In this document: positions 28,641 to 37,599 of the stretch, piece by piece
Layout of the letters: each line of letters opens with the position of its first letter
Numbering within the stretch: position 1 is the stretch's first letter
NCBI RefSeq assembly: GCF_000296385.1
Contig: NZ_JH815185.1
Coordinates: forward strand, 165,960 to 229,959
Direction of reading: 5' to 3'
Origin: Lachnoanaerobaculum sp. OBRC5-5
GTDB lineage: Bacteria; Bacillota; Clostridia; Lachnospirales; Lachnospiraceae
Length of the DNA: 64,000 nucleotides
Translations under genes and position numbers: made by a program
The notes under the pieces: model-generated
What the model was told of the DNA's origin: nothing
Databases searched by the model: none
The model's input: the letters and a program-made list of their open reading frames with translations, nothing else

Positions 28641-29426
28641 ATGAAATTAGGTGTAATAGGTTTCGGAAACATGGGCTCAGCCATTGCCAAAGGTTTTGTT
28701 TCAAAAAAGGCGATGGACATAAAAGATATAGGTGCTTTTGATACATATAAAAAGACAATGGAAAAAGCAAAAGAAGACGGTTTTAATATATACAATGACG
28801 AGTTGGATCTTGTAAAAAATTCGGATGCAATACTTGTAGCTGTAAAGCCGATACATGCAAAAGAGCTTTTTGAAAAAATTGCAAAAAATCTGAAAGATAA
28901 ATTGATTATATCAATAGTGGCAGGACTTGAGAGTGCAACTATAAAGTCGTGGATTGGAAGTGATAAAAGAATACTTAGAATAATGCCGAATACTCCGGCC
29001 ATAGTTGGAGAAGGAGTATTTGCTCTTGACAGTGACAGCAATGCACTTGATGAGGAAAAGAAAACTGTTGAAGAAATGTTTTCGGCAATAGGACTTGTGG
29101 AATGGGTGGAAGAGAGACTTTTCCCGGTAGTTACAGGTCTTTCAGGCGGAGGCCCGGCATATGTTGCAATGTTTATAGAGGCATTGGCCGATGCAGGTGT
29201 ACTTCATGGTTTAAAAAGAGATGTGGCAATAAAGATGGCCGCAAAAACGGTACTTGGAAGTGCGACACAATTGCTTGAGACAGGCATCCATCCGGCGGTA
29301 CTAAAGGATATGGTTTGCTCACCTGCAGGCACTACAATAGAAGGTGTAAAAGCACTTGAAGATTACAGCTTCAGAGCAGGAGTGATAGAAGCGATAAGTG
29401 CAGCCACATTAAAATCGAAGAAATAA
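28641..29426 (+). CDS. proC: Pyrroline-5-carboxylate reductase
   Basis: 261 residues, the family length. The N-terminal Rossmann motif is GFGNMGSAIAKGF, and the C-terminal dimer domain carries the signature region LSGGGPAYVAMFIEA through VLGSATQLLE and CSPAGTT. It reduces 1-pyrroline-5-carboxylate with NAD(P)H in the last step of proline synthesis, in the cytoplasm. TAGGAGAT precedes the ATG. Confidence 0.95.
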   Translation: MKLGVIGFGNMGSAIAKGFVSKKAMDIKDIGAFDTYKKTMEKAKEDGFNIYNDELDLVKNSDAILVAVKPIHAKELFEKIAKNLKDKLIISIVAGLESATIKSWIGSDKRILRIMPNTPAIVGEGVFALDSDSNALDEEKKTVEEMFSAIGLVEWVEERLFPVVTGLSGGGPAYVAMFIEALADAGVLHGLKRDVAIKMAAKTVLGSATQLLETGIHPAVLKDMVCSPAGTTIEGVKALEDYSFRAGVIEAISAATLKSKK

Positions 29427-29430
29427 AAAA

Positions 29431-29461
29431 AGCCGGCTGCATAATGCAGCCTGACTTTTTT
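29431..29461. terminator. Bidirectional terminator between proC and the lipoprotein
   Basis: GGCTGCA (29435-29441) and TGCAGCC (29445-29451) form the core stem with A-run and T-run flanks on the two sides. It serves both convergent genes. Confidence 0.8.
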
Positions 29462-29479
29462 ACTCGATTTATTCTTATA

Positions 29480-29866
29480 TCAGTTGCCCTTTGTAGCAGC
29501 TTCTGCAGCAGATGAAGCAATATTTGCAGCATCATTAGCAAGGCTTGAAGCCATCTCATTTGCAGCGTCATTAATGCTTGAAACATCAACACCTGCAGAC
29601 TCCAAAGCTGAAGCAGCCTCTGACAAACCTGACTCTAAAGCTGAAGAAGCCTCGCTGTTTGCAGACTCGATAGCTGAAGAAGCATCAGCCTTACCTGCCT
29701 CAACACCTGAAGAAGCCTCTGAAGCTGCTGATTCCATAGCTGAAGAAACTTCGCTTGCAGCTGACTCTACAGCAGATGAAGCATCAGCCTTTTGTGAGCT
29801 TGAACCGCAAGCAGTGAAAGCAAGCATAGCTATTGCAGCGATTGAAAATAATTTTAATTTTAACAT
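29480..29866 (-). CDS. Small lipoprotein made of 11-residue Ala/Ser/Glu repeats
   Basis: 128 residues from the ATG at 29866, with GGGAGG upstream (a longer frame to 29896 lacks a site). A lipoprotein signal peptide ends in AFTAC at Cys20. The mature part is nearly all Ala, Ser, Glu, Asp and Gly, arranged as six consecutive 11-residue units of the type SEASSALESAx (residues 27-92), then a less regular helical tail. An 11-residue period suggests a long straight amphipathic helix. I do not recognise a family. It stands alone, with a strong promoter and a leader hairpin, so it may be abundant. Confidence 0.8.
   Translation of the reverse strand: MLKLKLFSIAAIAMLAFTACGSSSQKADASSAVESAASEVSSAMESAASEASSGVEAGKADASSAIESANSEASSALESGLSEAASALESAGVDVSSINDAANEMASSLANDAANIASSAAEAATKGN
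29591..29788 (-). repeat. Six tandem 33-base coding repeats
   Basis: Six in-frame units of 33 bases encode ADASSAVESAA, SEVSSAMESAA, SEASSGVEAGK, ADASSAIESAN, SEASSALESGL and SEAASALESAG. The sequence is diverged at the DNA level but keeps the protein pattern. Confidence 0.85.
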
Positions 29867-29921
29867 TTTAAATACCTCCCAAAACAGACTGAGCAATCAG
29901 TCTTAAGTTTAACAAGAAACG

Positions 29922-29950
29922 ATTTTATACCTATTTATCAAAAATGTCAA
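29922..29950 (-). promoter_or_regulatory. Promoter and leader hairpin of the repeat lipoprotein
   Basis: On the minus strand TTGACA (29950-29945), a 17-base spacer and TAAAAT (29927-29922) form a good promoter. Between it and the ribosome site, AGACTGA/TCAGTCT (29886-29903) makes a perfect 7-bp hairpin in the 5' leader, perhaps stabilising the mRNA. Confidence 0.7.
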
Positions 29951-30108
29951 ACAAAATAGCATTTTATATCTAAAAAAAAGAAAAATAGTTTCGAAAGATT
30001 GAATTAAAATTCTTAAATGAAACATTTACGACTCATTATGTCGGTACGTGGAGTAATAAAGAAAAGATATGGTAGCGAATAAAAGCCATGTTTTCGGATA
30101 GGAGAATA

Positions 30109-31260
30109 ATGATCAGATTTGAGATAATAGATGAGAATACAAAAAACTTGGAAGAAATAAAACAACTTTACTTTGATGCCTTCCCTTTTGAAGAGAGAAT
30201 ACCTTTTTATATCATGGTGTTGGTCGGCAATGACAGAGGTGTGGAGTTTTTGTCAATTTATGATGATGATATATGGCTCGGGTTTATACATACATTGGTG
30301 GGGGATGAGCTTTCATATATTTTCTATTTTGCTATTGAGAATTCATTGAGGCAGAGCGGATACGGAAGTAAAATATTGCGTGAGTACAAGAAGATGCATC
30401 CGAGGCTTTCGCTGGCGATAGAACCGGTTGAAGAAGAAAGCGATAATTTTAAACAGAGAAAGAAAAGACTGGATTTTTACAGAAAAAACGGTTTTGAAAC
30501 ACTTGACACAAGAGTTGTGGAAATGGGTGTTGAGTTTGAACTTATGGGTGCCAAGGGAATGAAAATAAAGGAGAGAGATTACAGAAAACTTGTAAAAAAG
30601 TTCTTTGATTCTTTTGAGCAAAAAAAAGTGCTGTCTGTAAAAGAGATGAGAGATGCCGACAGCTATACAATTGCAAATTTTGTAGACAGCAAAGAACTTA
30701 TGTACAGAGCAGGTGAAGCCATATTTTATGTAGGTGACTGGAATATAGGTGATAAGGTACTTGTAGTTGCCGGAAGCGGAAATAATGCAGGTGACGGATA
30801 TGTGGTTGCGGATTTGTTGAATACGGAAGAAATAGATGTGGAGATACTCTTGATAAAGGATAAGTTCTCGGAGGACGGGCAGTATTATTTCAATATTTGT
30901 AAGCAAAACGGTATAAAGTACACTGTTTTGGATGAAGGTATGGACTATGCCGCTTTGCTTGAAAAATTTAATTCATATGATTATATTCTTGACTGTATAT
31001 ACGGTACAGGTTTTAGCGGTGAGGTAAAAGAACCGGTATATTCCCTTATAAAAGCTATAAATGATTCAAATGCAAGTGTGGTAAGTGCCGATATAAACTC
31101 CGGAATGAACGGTGATACGGGGGAGGCGGATATATGTGTGAACTCGGATATTACGGTAAGTATAGGCTTTTTAAAGAAAGGTCTTATTACGAATGAAGCT
31201 TCAAAACATATAGGTGAACTTGTAAATATGGATATAGGTATAGTAATAGAAGATAAATAA
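30109..31260 (+). CDS. Fusion of GNAT acetyltransferase and NAD(P)HX epimerase domain
   Basis: 383 residues from the ATG at 30109 (GGAGA site). Residues 1-about 160 have the GNAT layout (YIFYFAIENSLRQSGYGSKIL for strand 4 and the acetyl-CoA loop, then the FYRKNGFETLDT ending). Residues about 170-383 match the YjeF N-terminal epimerase (VVAGSGNNAGDGYVVA, then ILDCIYGTGFSG and VSADINSGMNGDTGE). The epimerase repairs hydrated NAD(P)H; its usual partner, the ADP/ATP-dependent dehydratase domain, is absent, and GNAT is in its place. The acetyl acceptor is unknown. Confidence 0.8.
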   Translation: MIRFEIIDENTKNLEEIKQLYFDAFPFEERIPFYIMVLVGNDRGVEFLSIYDDDIWLGFIHTLVGDELSYIFYFAIENSLRQSGYGSKILREYKKMHPRLSLAIEPVEEESDNFKQRKKRLDFYRKNGFETLDTRVVEMGVEFELMGAKGMKIKERDYRKLVKKFFDSFEQKKVLSVKEMRDADSYTIANFVDSKELMYRAGEAIFYVGDWNIGDKVLVVAGSGNNAGDGYVVADLLNTEEIDVEILLIKDKFSEDGQYYFNICKQNGIKYTVLDEGMDYAALLEKFNSYDYILDCIYGTGFSGEVKEPVYSLIKAINDSNASVVSADINSGMNGDTGEADICVNSDITVSIGFLKKGLITNEASKHIGELVNMDIGIVIEDK

Positions 31261-31269
31261 TGCAAAATA

Positions 31270-31298
31270 TTGCAAATGATTTCCATATTATGTATACT
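31270..31298 (+). promoter_or_regulatory. Promoter of ftsK
   Basis: TTGCAA (31270-31275), a 17-base spacer and TATACT (31293-31298), 33 bases before the GTG start. Confidence 0.6.
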
Positions 31299-31331
31299 TA
31301 AGAGTAGACTTTATGGAAGTGGAGAATTGAA

Positions 31332-34300
31332 GTGGCAGGTCGAAAACAAACAACTAAAAAAACAGGTAAAACAAGTAGCCGCAGCAGGGCTAAGAAAAAA
31401 ATAGATAATAATGAGCAGTTGGATTTCCTTAATTCGGAAATTCTGATGATTGCACTTGTTTGTATATCATTGGTACTTTTTTTAAGTCATTTCGGGCTTA
31501 TGGGAGTAGTGGGGAAATATCTTAGAATATTTCAGTTAGGAGTATTCGGCATACTGGGATTTGCAGTGCCTATGTTTGTATTTGTAGGTGGAGCATTTTT
31601 ACTGTCAAATATCGGATCAAGTCTTGCAAAAATTAAATTTGCGGGTGTTTTGATGGCCGTGCTTGCTGTTGATGCACTTATATCACTTTTCGGAATACCA
31701 AATCTTAAAGAATTCGGACTTATGAGATTTTACACTGAAGGATGGTATGGCGGATTTATAGGCGGAGGATTAGGACTTCTTATATCATCCGTACTTGGAA
31801 AAATCGGTGCTATTATCTTCTTTATTGCCGTACTTATAATATCAATTGTAATATTAACCGGAAAATCATTTGTTTCCATAGTAAAAACCGGGGGACAGAT
31901 GACCATATCAAGAGCTAAGACAGATATGGCAAGAGTAATGGAGCAAAGAAAACAAAGAAAAGAACAGCAGACTGTTGAAGAATTCGAATATGAAGAAGAT
32001 CCCGAGTATGAGGAGGAGTTTGAAGAACTGGACCTTGAAAATAAGAGCGAAGGATATATTGAAGAACTTTTAGGATATAATTACCGCCCGAATAGGGGAA
32101 ATATTAATCTAGGTGCTATAGATTTTTCAAAGAAGAAAAAGAAGCATGTAGTGGATCTTCCAACTGCAAATGCAGATATGCATGAGCCGATAGGAGGGAT
32201 CTTTGATGCTAAAAATGATGAAAACTTTGGAAAAAACGCTTCGGATGTAGGTGCTTCAAACGACATTGCAATTAACAGTAAATACGAGGCAAGTTATGAG
32301 CCGAGAAAATCAAATACACAGTCTTCAATTATTGTAAATAAAAGACCTGATACCTTCTATGGTAATATAAACAGAGGAAAAGAAGAGTTAAAGTTTGAAA
32401 ATGATATTGATGAAGAGACATTGAGAAGAGCCAATGAGATACTGGCAAGAAAAGATGAAATAGATATCTATGAGCAGCCGGTGTCAACTATCAGAATCAC
32501 AGATGACGATACACATGAAGACTTCAGATATATTGATGATGCAAACAGTTTATCCGGTGGAGACGGAAAAGCGGAAAACTCTGAAAGCAGTATTGAGTTT
32601 ATAAAAGCTTATGACGATGTATATGATGAGCCTATAAGCGGATTACACAGCGATAATTCTTATAATGATACTTACACATATAACAAGGCAGGGCAAAATG
32701 AGCCTGTAAATAATGAATATGTAAAAAAGGAAGAGATTCGCACCGAGAATAGAAATGAAAACACTCTGGTAAGTAATGACGGTGAGAGAACCTTGGTAAC
32801 TGCAGGTGGAAAAGTTATAGTTTCGGATACTTCAGCATTGCAAAAGAAGATGGAGGAGCAAAGAGCCAATTCACCACAGGGAAAGATAAGAAATGAAATT
32901 GCAAAGAAAGTTCAAAGACCTTATACATATCCGGGTACATTTTTGTTAAACAAGAATACTGAAGCGGGAGAGGCAATATCGGACAGCGAATACAGAAATA
33001 CCGCAATCACATTGCAGGAGACATTGGCAAGCTTTGATGTAAATGTAACGGTGGAAGATATAAGTGTGGGACCGTCTGTAACACTTTATGAGTTAAAACC
33101 TGAACAGGGCGTAAAGGTATCTAAAGTACTCTCACTTGCAAATGATATTAAACTTGCATTGGCGGCAAGTGATATAAGAATTGAGGCACCTATACCGGGC
33201 AAATCCGCCATAGGTATAGAGGTACCGAATAAGCAAAAGCAGACGGTATTCTTAAGAGATCTTTTTGAGAGCAGAGCTTTTAAAAACGGAAATGAAAGTA
33301 TCGGATTTGCGGTAGGTAAGGACATTTCGGGTAAAGTAATAGTTTCGGATATTGCAAAAATGCCTCATGTACTTATTGCAGGTGCTACGGGTTCCGGAAA
33401 ATCGGTATGTATCAATACTTTGATAATGAGTATTATATACAAATATTCACCTGAAGATGTAAAACTTATCATGGTGGACCCTAAGGTTGTAGAGCTTTCG
33501 GTATACAACGGCATACCTCATCTTTTGATACCTGTTGTAACGGAGCCTAAGAAGGCGGCTTCGGCACTCAACTGGGCCGTTGCCGAGATGGGTGAGAGAT
33601 ATAAGAAGTTTGCGGCTACAGGTGTAAGGGATCTTACAGCATATAATAAGAGAATAGAAGAGGCGAGAAGAAGAGGCAATATTGAAGGCTTGCCTGAGAA
33701 ATTGCCGAAGATAGTTATAATTATAGACGAGTTGGCAGATCTTATGATGGTTGCAAACAATGAGGTTGAAGATGCAATAGTAAGACTTGCACAGCTTGCA
33801 AGAGCATGCGGAATTCACCTTGTTATAGCTACACAAAGACCAAGCGTAAATGTCATTACAGGTATAATAAAGGCCAATATACCTTCAAGAATTGCCTTTG
33901 CTGTATCTTCAGGTACAGACTCCAGAACCATACTGGACAGTAACGGTGCCGAAAAGCTTCTTGGAAAGGGTGATATGCTGTTTGCACCATATGGTTCGTC
34001 AACACCTATGAGAATACAGGGTGCGTTTGTATCCGATGAAGAGGTGTCTGCAGTAGTTGATTTCCTTAAAAATCAAGGAATGCAGGCGGCATATGATGAG
34101 AATACAATCAAACAGATTGAAGAGACACAGAATGCATTAAGTGCCGGAAGTGATATTTCTGAAAGAGATGAGCTGTTTGAGGCTGCAGGAAGATATATAA
34201 TAGAAAAGGACAAATCTTCTATAGGTAATCTTCAAAGAAACTTTAAAATAGGCTTTAACAGAGCCGCAAGAATAATGGATCAGCTTGCAAGTGCGGGGGT

Positions 34301-34373
34301 TGTAGGTGGTGAAGCCGGAACAAAGAAAAGAGAAATATTGATGAATATGGACGAGTTCTTGGATATTTTATAA
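31332..34373 (+). CDS. ftsK: DNA translocase FtsK/SpoIIIE
   Basis: 1013 residues with a GTG start preceded by GTGGAG. A basic N-terminus is followed by about four membrane helices (35-180), a long acidic low-complexity linker (about 215-500), and the motor domain with Walker A GATGSGKS (684-691) and IIIDELADLMMV. The C-terminal gamma winged helix (about 945-1013) recognises polar DNA sequences. It pumps chromosomal DNA through the closing septum in division or sporulation. It is longer than B. subtilis SpoIIIE because of the linker. Confidence 0.95.
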   Translation: MAGRKQTTKKTGKTSSRSRAKKKIDNNEQLDFLNSEILMIALVCISLVLFLSHFGLMGVVGKYLRIFQLGVFGILGFAVPMFVFVGGAFLLSNIGSSLAKIKFAGVLMAVLAVDALISLFGIPNLKEFGLMRFYTEGWYGGFIGGGLGLLISSVLGKIGAIIFFIAVLIISIVILTGKSFVSIVKTGGQMTISRAKTDMARVMEQRKQRKEQQTVEEFEYEEDPEYEEEFEELDLENKSEGYIEELLGYNYRPNRGNINLGAIDFSKKKKKHVVDLPTANADMHEPIGGIFDAKNDENFGKNASDVGASNDIAINSKYEASYEPRKSNTQSSIIVNKRPDTFYGNINRGKEELKFENDIDEETLRRANEILARKDEIDIYEQPVSTIRITDDDTHEDFRYIDDANSLSGGDGKAENSESSIEFIKAYDDVYDEPISGLHSDNSYNDTYTYNKAGQNEPVNNEYVKKEEIRTENRNENTLVSNDGERTLVTAGGKVIVSDTSALQKKMEEQRANSPQGKIRNEIAKKVQRPYTYPGTFLLNKNTEAGEAISDSEYRNTAITLQETLASFDVNVTVEDISVGPSVTLYELKPEQGVKVSKVLSLANDIKLALAASDIRIEAPIPGKSAIGIEVPNKQKQTVFLRDLFESRAFKNGNESIGFAVGKDISGKVIVSDIAKMPHVLIAGATGSGKSVCINTLIMSIIYKYSPEDVKLIMVDPKVVELSVYNGIPHLLIPVVTEPKKAASALNWAVAEMGERYKKFAATGVRDLTAYNKRIEEARRRGNIEGLPEKLPKIVIIIDELADLMMVANNEVEDAIVRLAQLARACGIHLVIATQRPSVNVITGIIKANIPSRIAFAVSSGTDSRTILDSNGAEKLLGKGDMLFAPYGSSTPMRIQGAFVSDEEVSAVVDFLKNQGMQAAYDENTIKQIEETQNALSAGSDISERDELFEAAGRYIIEKDKSSIGNLQRNFKIGFNRAARIMDQLASAGVVGGEAGTKKREILMNMDEFLDIL

Positions 34374-34403
34374 ATATCCGGGAACTTATCTTTAGGAGGA
34401 TAT

Positions 34404-36074
34404 ATGCGTAGCGATATCGAGATTGCAAGAAGTATAGAAATGAAAAATATTGCCGAAGTGGCAAAAGAATACGGGATAGATGCTGATGACCTGGAGATGT
34501 ACGGAAAGTACAAGGCAAAGCTTAGCGAAGAGTTTTTAAAAGCTCATGAAGATAAAAAAAGAGGTAAGCTTGTACTTGTAACGGCAATAAATCCTACTCC
34601 TGCAGGAGAGGGTAAGACTACAACACTTGTAGGTCTTGGACAGGCATTTAAAGAGATGGGAAAGAGTGCTGTAATAGCGCTTAGAGAGCCTTCTCTCGGA
34701 CCATGTTTCGGTGTAAAAGGCGGAGCTGCCGGAGGCGGATATGCGCAGGTGGTACCTATGGATGAGTTAAATCTGCATTTTACAGGAGATTTTCATGCCA
34801 TTACATCTGCAAACAATCTTCTGGCTGCTATGTTGGACAACCATATTCAGCAAGGAAATGCACTTGGAATAGATACAGGAGCAATCATTCATAAAAGATG
34901 CATAGATATGAATGACAGAGTACTTAGAAACATAGTAGTAGGTCTGGGAAATAAGACCGACGGAGTTGTAAGAGAAGATCATTTTGTAATATCGGTGGCA
35001 TCAGAGATAATGGCAATTCTATGTCTGGCAAAGGATATGGCTGATTTGAAGGAAAGACTTTCAAATATTATAGTGGCATATAATTTTAAAGGAGAGCCTG
35101 TATTTGCCAAAGATTTAAAAGCTGTGGGAGCTATGGCGGCGCTTTTAAAAGATGCAATAAAGCCGAATATCGTACAGACTCTTAATCATTCACTTGCACT
35201 TGTTCACGGCGGACCTTTTGCAAATATAGCACATGGATGTAATTCACTTAGAGCTACAAAGATTGCAATGGGAATGGCCGATATAGCACTTACAGAGGCG
35301 GGATTCGGCGCGGACCTTGGAGCGGAGAAGTTCTTTGATATAAAATGCAGAAAGGCGGGAATTGCCCCCGATTGTGTGGTAATAGTAGCTACTGTAAGAG
35401 CGCTTAAATATAACGGCGGAGTGGCAAAGGAAGATTTATCAAATGAAAATCTTGAAGCCTTAAAAAAAGGTATAGTAAATCTTGAAAAGCATATAGAAAA
35501 TATAAAACTTTTCGGAGTTCCTGTAGTGGTTACTTTAAATAATTTTGTCAGTGATACAAAGGCTGAAGTAGACTTTATAAGAGATTTTTGTGAAAGCAGA
35601 AATTGCGAGTTTGCCGTTTCAAAGGTATGGGAAGACGGCGGAAAGGGCGGCGTAGAGTTGGCCCAAAAGATTCTTTATACACTTGAAAACAAAAAGAGCG
35701 AGTTTACTTTGCTTTACCCTGATGATATGAGTCTTGAAGATAAGCTTTACACTATTGCAACAAAAATATACGGAGCAAAGAATGTAGTGTATTCACCTGC
35801 GGCAAAGAAGGCTCTTGATAGGGCAAAAGCACTTGGCTTTAATAAATTGCCGATATGTGTGGCAAAGAATCAGTATTCACTTTCAGATGATCCGAAGAAA
35901 CTTGGAAGACCTGAGGACTTTGAGATAAATGTAAGGGAAGTATATGTGAATGCCGGAGCAGGTTTTGTGGTTGCAATAACAGGAAATATTATGACCATGC
36001 CGGGACTTCCGAAGGTCCCTGCTGCAGAAGCGGTAGATGTGGATGATAACGGAAATATAGTAGGATTGTTCTAA
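34404..36074 (+). CDS. fhs: Formate-tetrahydrofolate ligase
   Basis: 556 residues, the family length, with the ATP-binding loop [10 protein letters not shown] (64-73) and the conserved [20 protein letters not shown] and [13 protein letters not shown] regions. It makes 10-formyl-tetrahydrofolate from formate, ATP and tetrahydrofolate, feeding purine synthesis and the Met-tRNA formylation done by fmt downstream. AGGAGG lies just before the ATG, 30 bases after ftsK. Confidence 0.97.
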   Translation: MRSDIEIARSIEMKNIAEVAKEYGIDADDLEMYGKYKAKLSEEFLKAHEDKKRGKLVLVTAINPTPAGEGKTTTLVGLGQAFKEMGKSAVIALREPSLGPCFGVKGGAAGGGYAQVVPMDELNLHFTGDFHAITSANNLLAAMLDNHIQQGNALGIDTGAIIHKRCIDMNDRVLRNIVVGLGNKTDGVVREDHFVISVASEIMAILCLAKDMADLKERLSNIIVAYNFKGEPVFAKDLKAVGAMAALLKDAIKPNIVQTLNHSLALVHGGPFANIAHGCNSLRATKIAMGMADIALTEAGFGADLGAEKFFDIKCRKAGIAPDCVVIVATVRALKYNGGVAKEDLSNENLEALKKGIVNLEKHIENIKLFGVPVVVTLNNFVSDTKAEVDFIRDFCESRNCEFAVSKVWEDGGKGGVELAQKILYTLENKKSEFTLLYPDDMSLEDKLYTIATKIYGAKNVVYSPAAKKALDRAKALGFNKLPICVAKNQYSLSDDPKKLGRPEDFEINVREVYVNAGAGFVVAITGNIMTMPGLPKVPAAEAVDVDDNGNIVGLF

Positions 36075-36111
36075 AAGACCTTAAAGTAAACATCTGTAAA
36101 AGGGAGAAAAG

Positions 36112-37599
36112 ATGAAACTGATTGAAAATGCCAAGGGACTTGATATGGAGATAATATCGGGAGAATTACATGACGATTTTTCCGATTTGGTATTTAATAC
36201 AAAGAAAATAGTAAAGGATTGTATCTTTGTATGTATAAAGGGTGCGAGATTTGATACTCATGATGTAATCGATGAGATAGTTAAGCAAGGTACAAAGGCG
36301 ATAGTGGTGGAAAGAGATATAAAAAGAGATGATGTATGTGTTATAAAGGTAGCAGATACCAGAGTGGCACTTGCAAGACTTTCTGCTGCATTTTTCTCAC
36401 ATCCGGCTGAAAAAATGAAGATTATAGGTATTACCGGTACAAAAGGAAAGACAACTTCATCTCATATGTTAAAAAACCTTCTTGAGCAAAATGCCAAGGT
36501 AGGACTTATAGGTACAAACGGAATTACCATAGGAGATATACACAGACCTACATTGAATACCACGCCTGAGTCATATGAGCTGCATAAGACATTTAAAGAG
36601 TGTCTGGACGCAGGCTGTGAATATGTGGTTATGGAAGTTTCTTCACAGGCGGTAAAGATGAAGAGAACGGAAGGTATCCGCTTTGACACCGGAATATTTA
36701 CAAATATTTCACATGATCATATAGGGCCTGATGAACATAAAGATTTTGATGAGTATCTGATGTATAAATCACTTTTCTTTACACAATGTGATAAAACAAT
36801 TGTAAATATAGAAGACGAACATTCGGATTTTGTTTTAAAACAGTCCACATCAGCCGAAAAGTATACATTCGGAAAAGGCGGAGATTTTGAAGCAAAAAAT
36901 ATTGAATATATATCAAACAAGGATTTCTTAGGCACAAAGATAGCTATAAGCTGTTCAAATAACGTCAGAGAAAAATATAATGTAGCTGAAACAGTTTCAG
37001 ATATTTACATCGGAATTCCGGGAGAATTTAATGTATATAATGCAATATCTGCGCTTGCTGCAGCCATTATACTTGGAGTAAAAGCTGATGATTTAAAGAC
37101 GGCACTAAAGAATACAAGAGTGAACGGAAGAATGGAAGTGGCATATACTTCACATGAATTCAATGTTGTAATTGACTATGCACATAATGCAATCAGTACC
37201 GAAAGCCTTATACATACTTTGAGACATTATAATCCTAAGAGACTTGTAATAGTATTCGGTTCCGGAGGAAACAGATCAAAGGACAGAAGATATTCAATGG
37301 GAGAAATCTGCGGAAAACTGGCCGATTTTTCAATAGTGACTGCCGATAATTCCAGATATGAAAAAACAGAGGATATAATCGCAGATATAATATCAAAACT
37401 TAAGCCTACAGGCGGTGATTATATTACAATTCCCGACAGAAGAGAGGCAATTTATTATTCTATAGAGAATGCAAAGCAGGGAGATCTTATCGCTATAATC
37501 GGAAAAGGACATGAGGACTATCAGGAAATAAACGGAGTCAGAACTCATTTCTTAGACAGAGAAGTGGTGGATGAGTGCTTGGAGAAGATAAAAAGATGA
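36112..37599 (+). CDS. murE: UDP-MurNAc-tripeptide synthetase
   Basis: 495 residues. P-loop GTKGKTT (109-115), the central ligase domain with EVSSQAVKMKR, and the substrate motif DNSR (412-415) in place of the DNPR usual in meso-diaminopimelate enzymes. The Arg that binds diaminopimelate is kept while Pro becomes Ser, so diaminopimelate is the probable amino acid added, less certainly than with the canonical motif. It acts in the cytoplasm, and the next gene adds D-Ala-D-Ala to its product. ATGA overlap with murF. Confidence 0.93.
   Translation: MKLIENAKGLDMEIISGELHDDFSDLVFNTKKIVKDCIFVCIKGARFDTHDVIDEIVKQGTKAIVVERDIKRDDVCVIKVADTRVALARLSAAFFSHPAEKMKIIGITGTKGKTTSSHMLKNLLEQNAKVGLIGTNGITIGDIHRPTLNTTPESYELHKTFKECLDAGCEYVVMEVSSQAVKMKRTEGIRFDTGIFTNISHDHIGPDEHKDFDEYLMYKSLFFTQCDKTIVNIEDEHSDFVLKQSTSAEKYTFGKGGDFEAKNIEYISNKDFLGTKIAISCSNNVREKYNVAETVSDIYIGIPGEFNVYNAISALAAAIILGVKADDLKTALKNTRVNGRMEVAYTSHEFNVVIDYAHNAISTESLIHTLRHYNPKRLVIVFGSGGNRSKDRRYSMGEICGKLADFSIVTADNSRYEKTEDIIADIISKLKPTGGDYITIPDRREAIYYSIENAKQGDLIAIIGKGHEDYQEINGVRTHFLDREVVDECLEKIKR

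Noticed and set aside
29484-29906. 140-residue plus-strand frame rich in Ala, Ser and Glu
   Set aside because: It is the antisense of the repeat lipoprotein. The minus-strand frame has a signal peptide, lipobox, ribosome site and promoter; the plus-strand frame has none.
30343-30906. 187-residue minus-strand frame inside the GNAT-epimerase gene
   Set aside because: Antisense to a well-supported domain fusion; no start signals.
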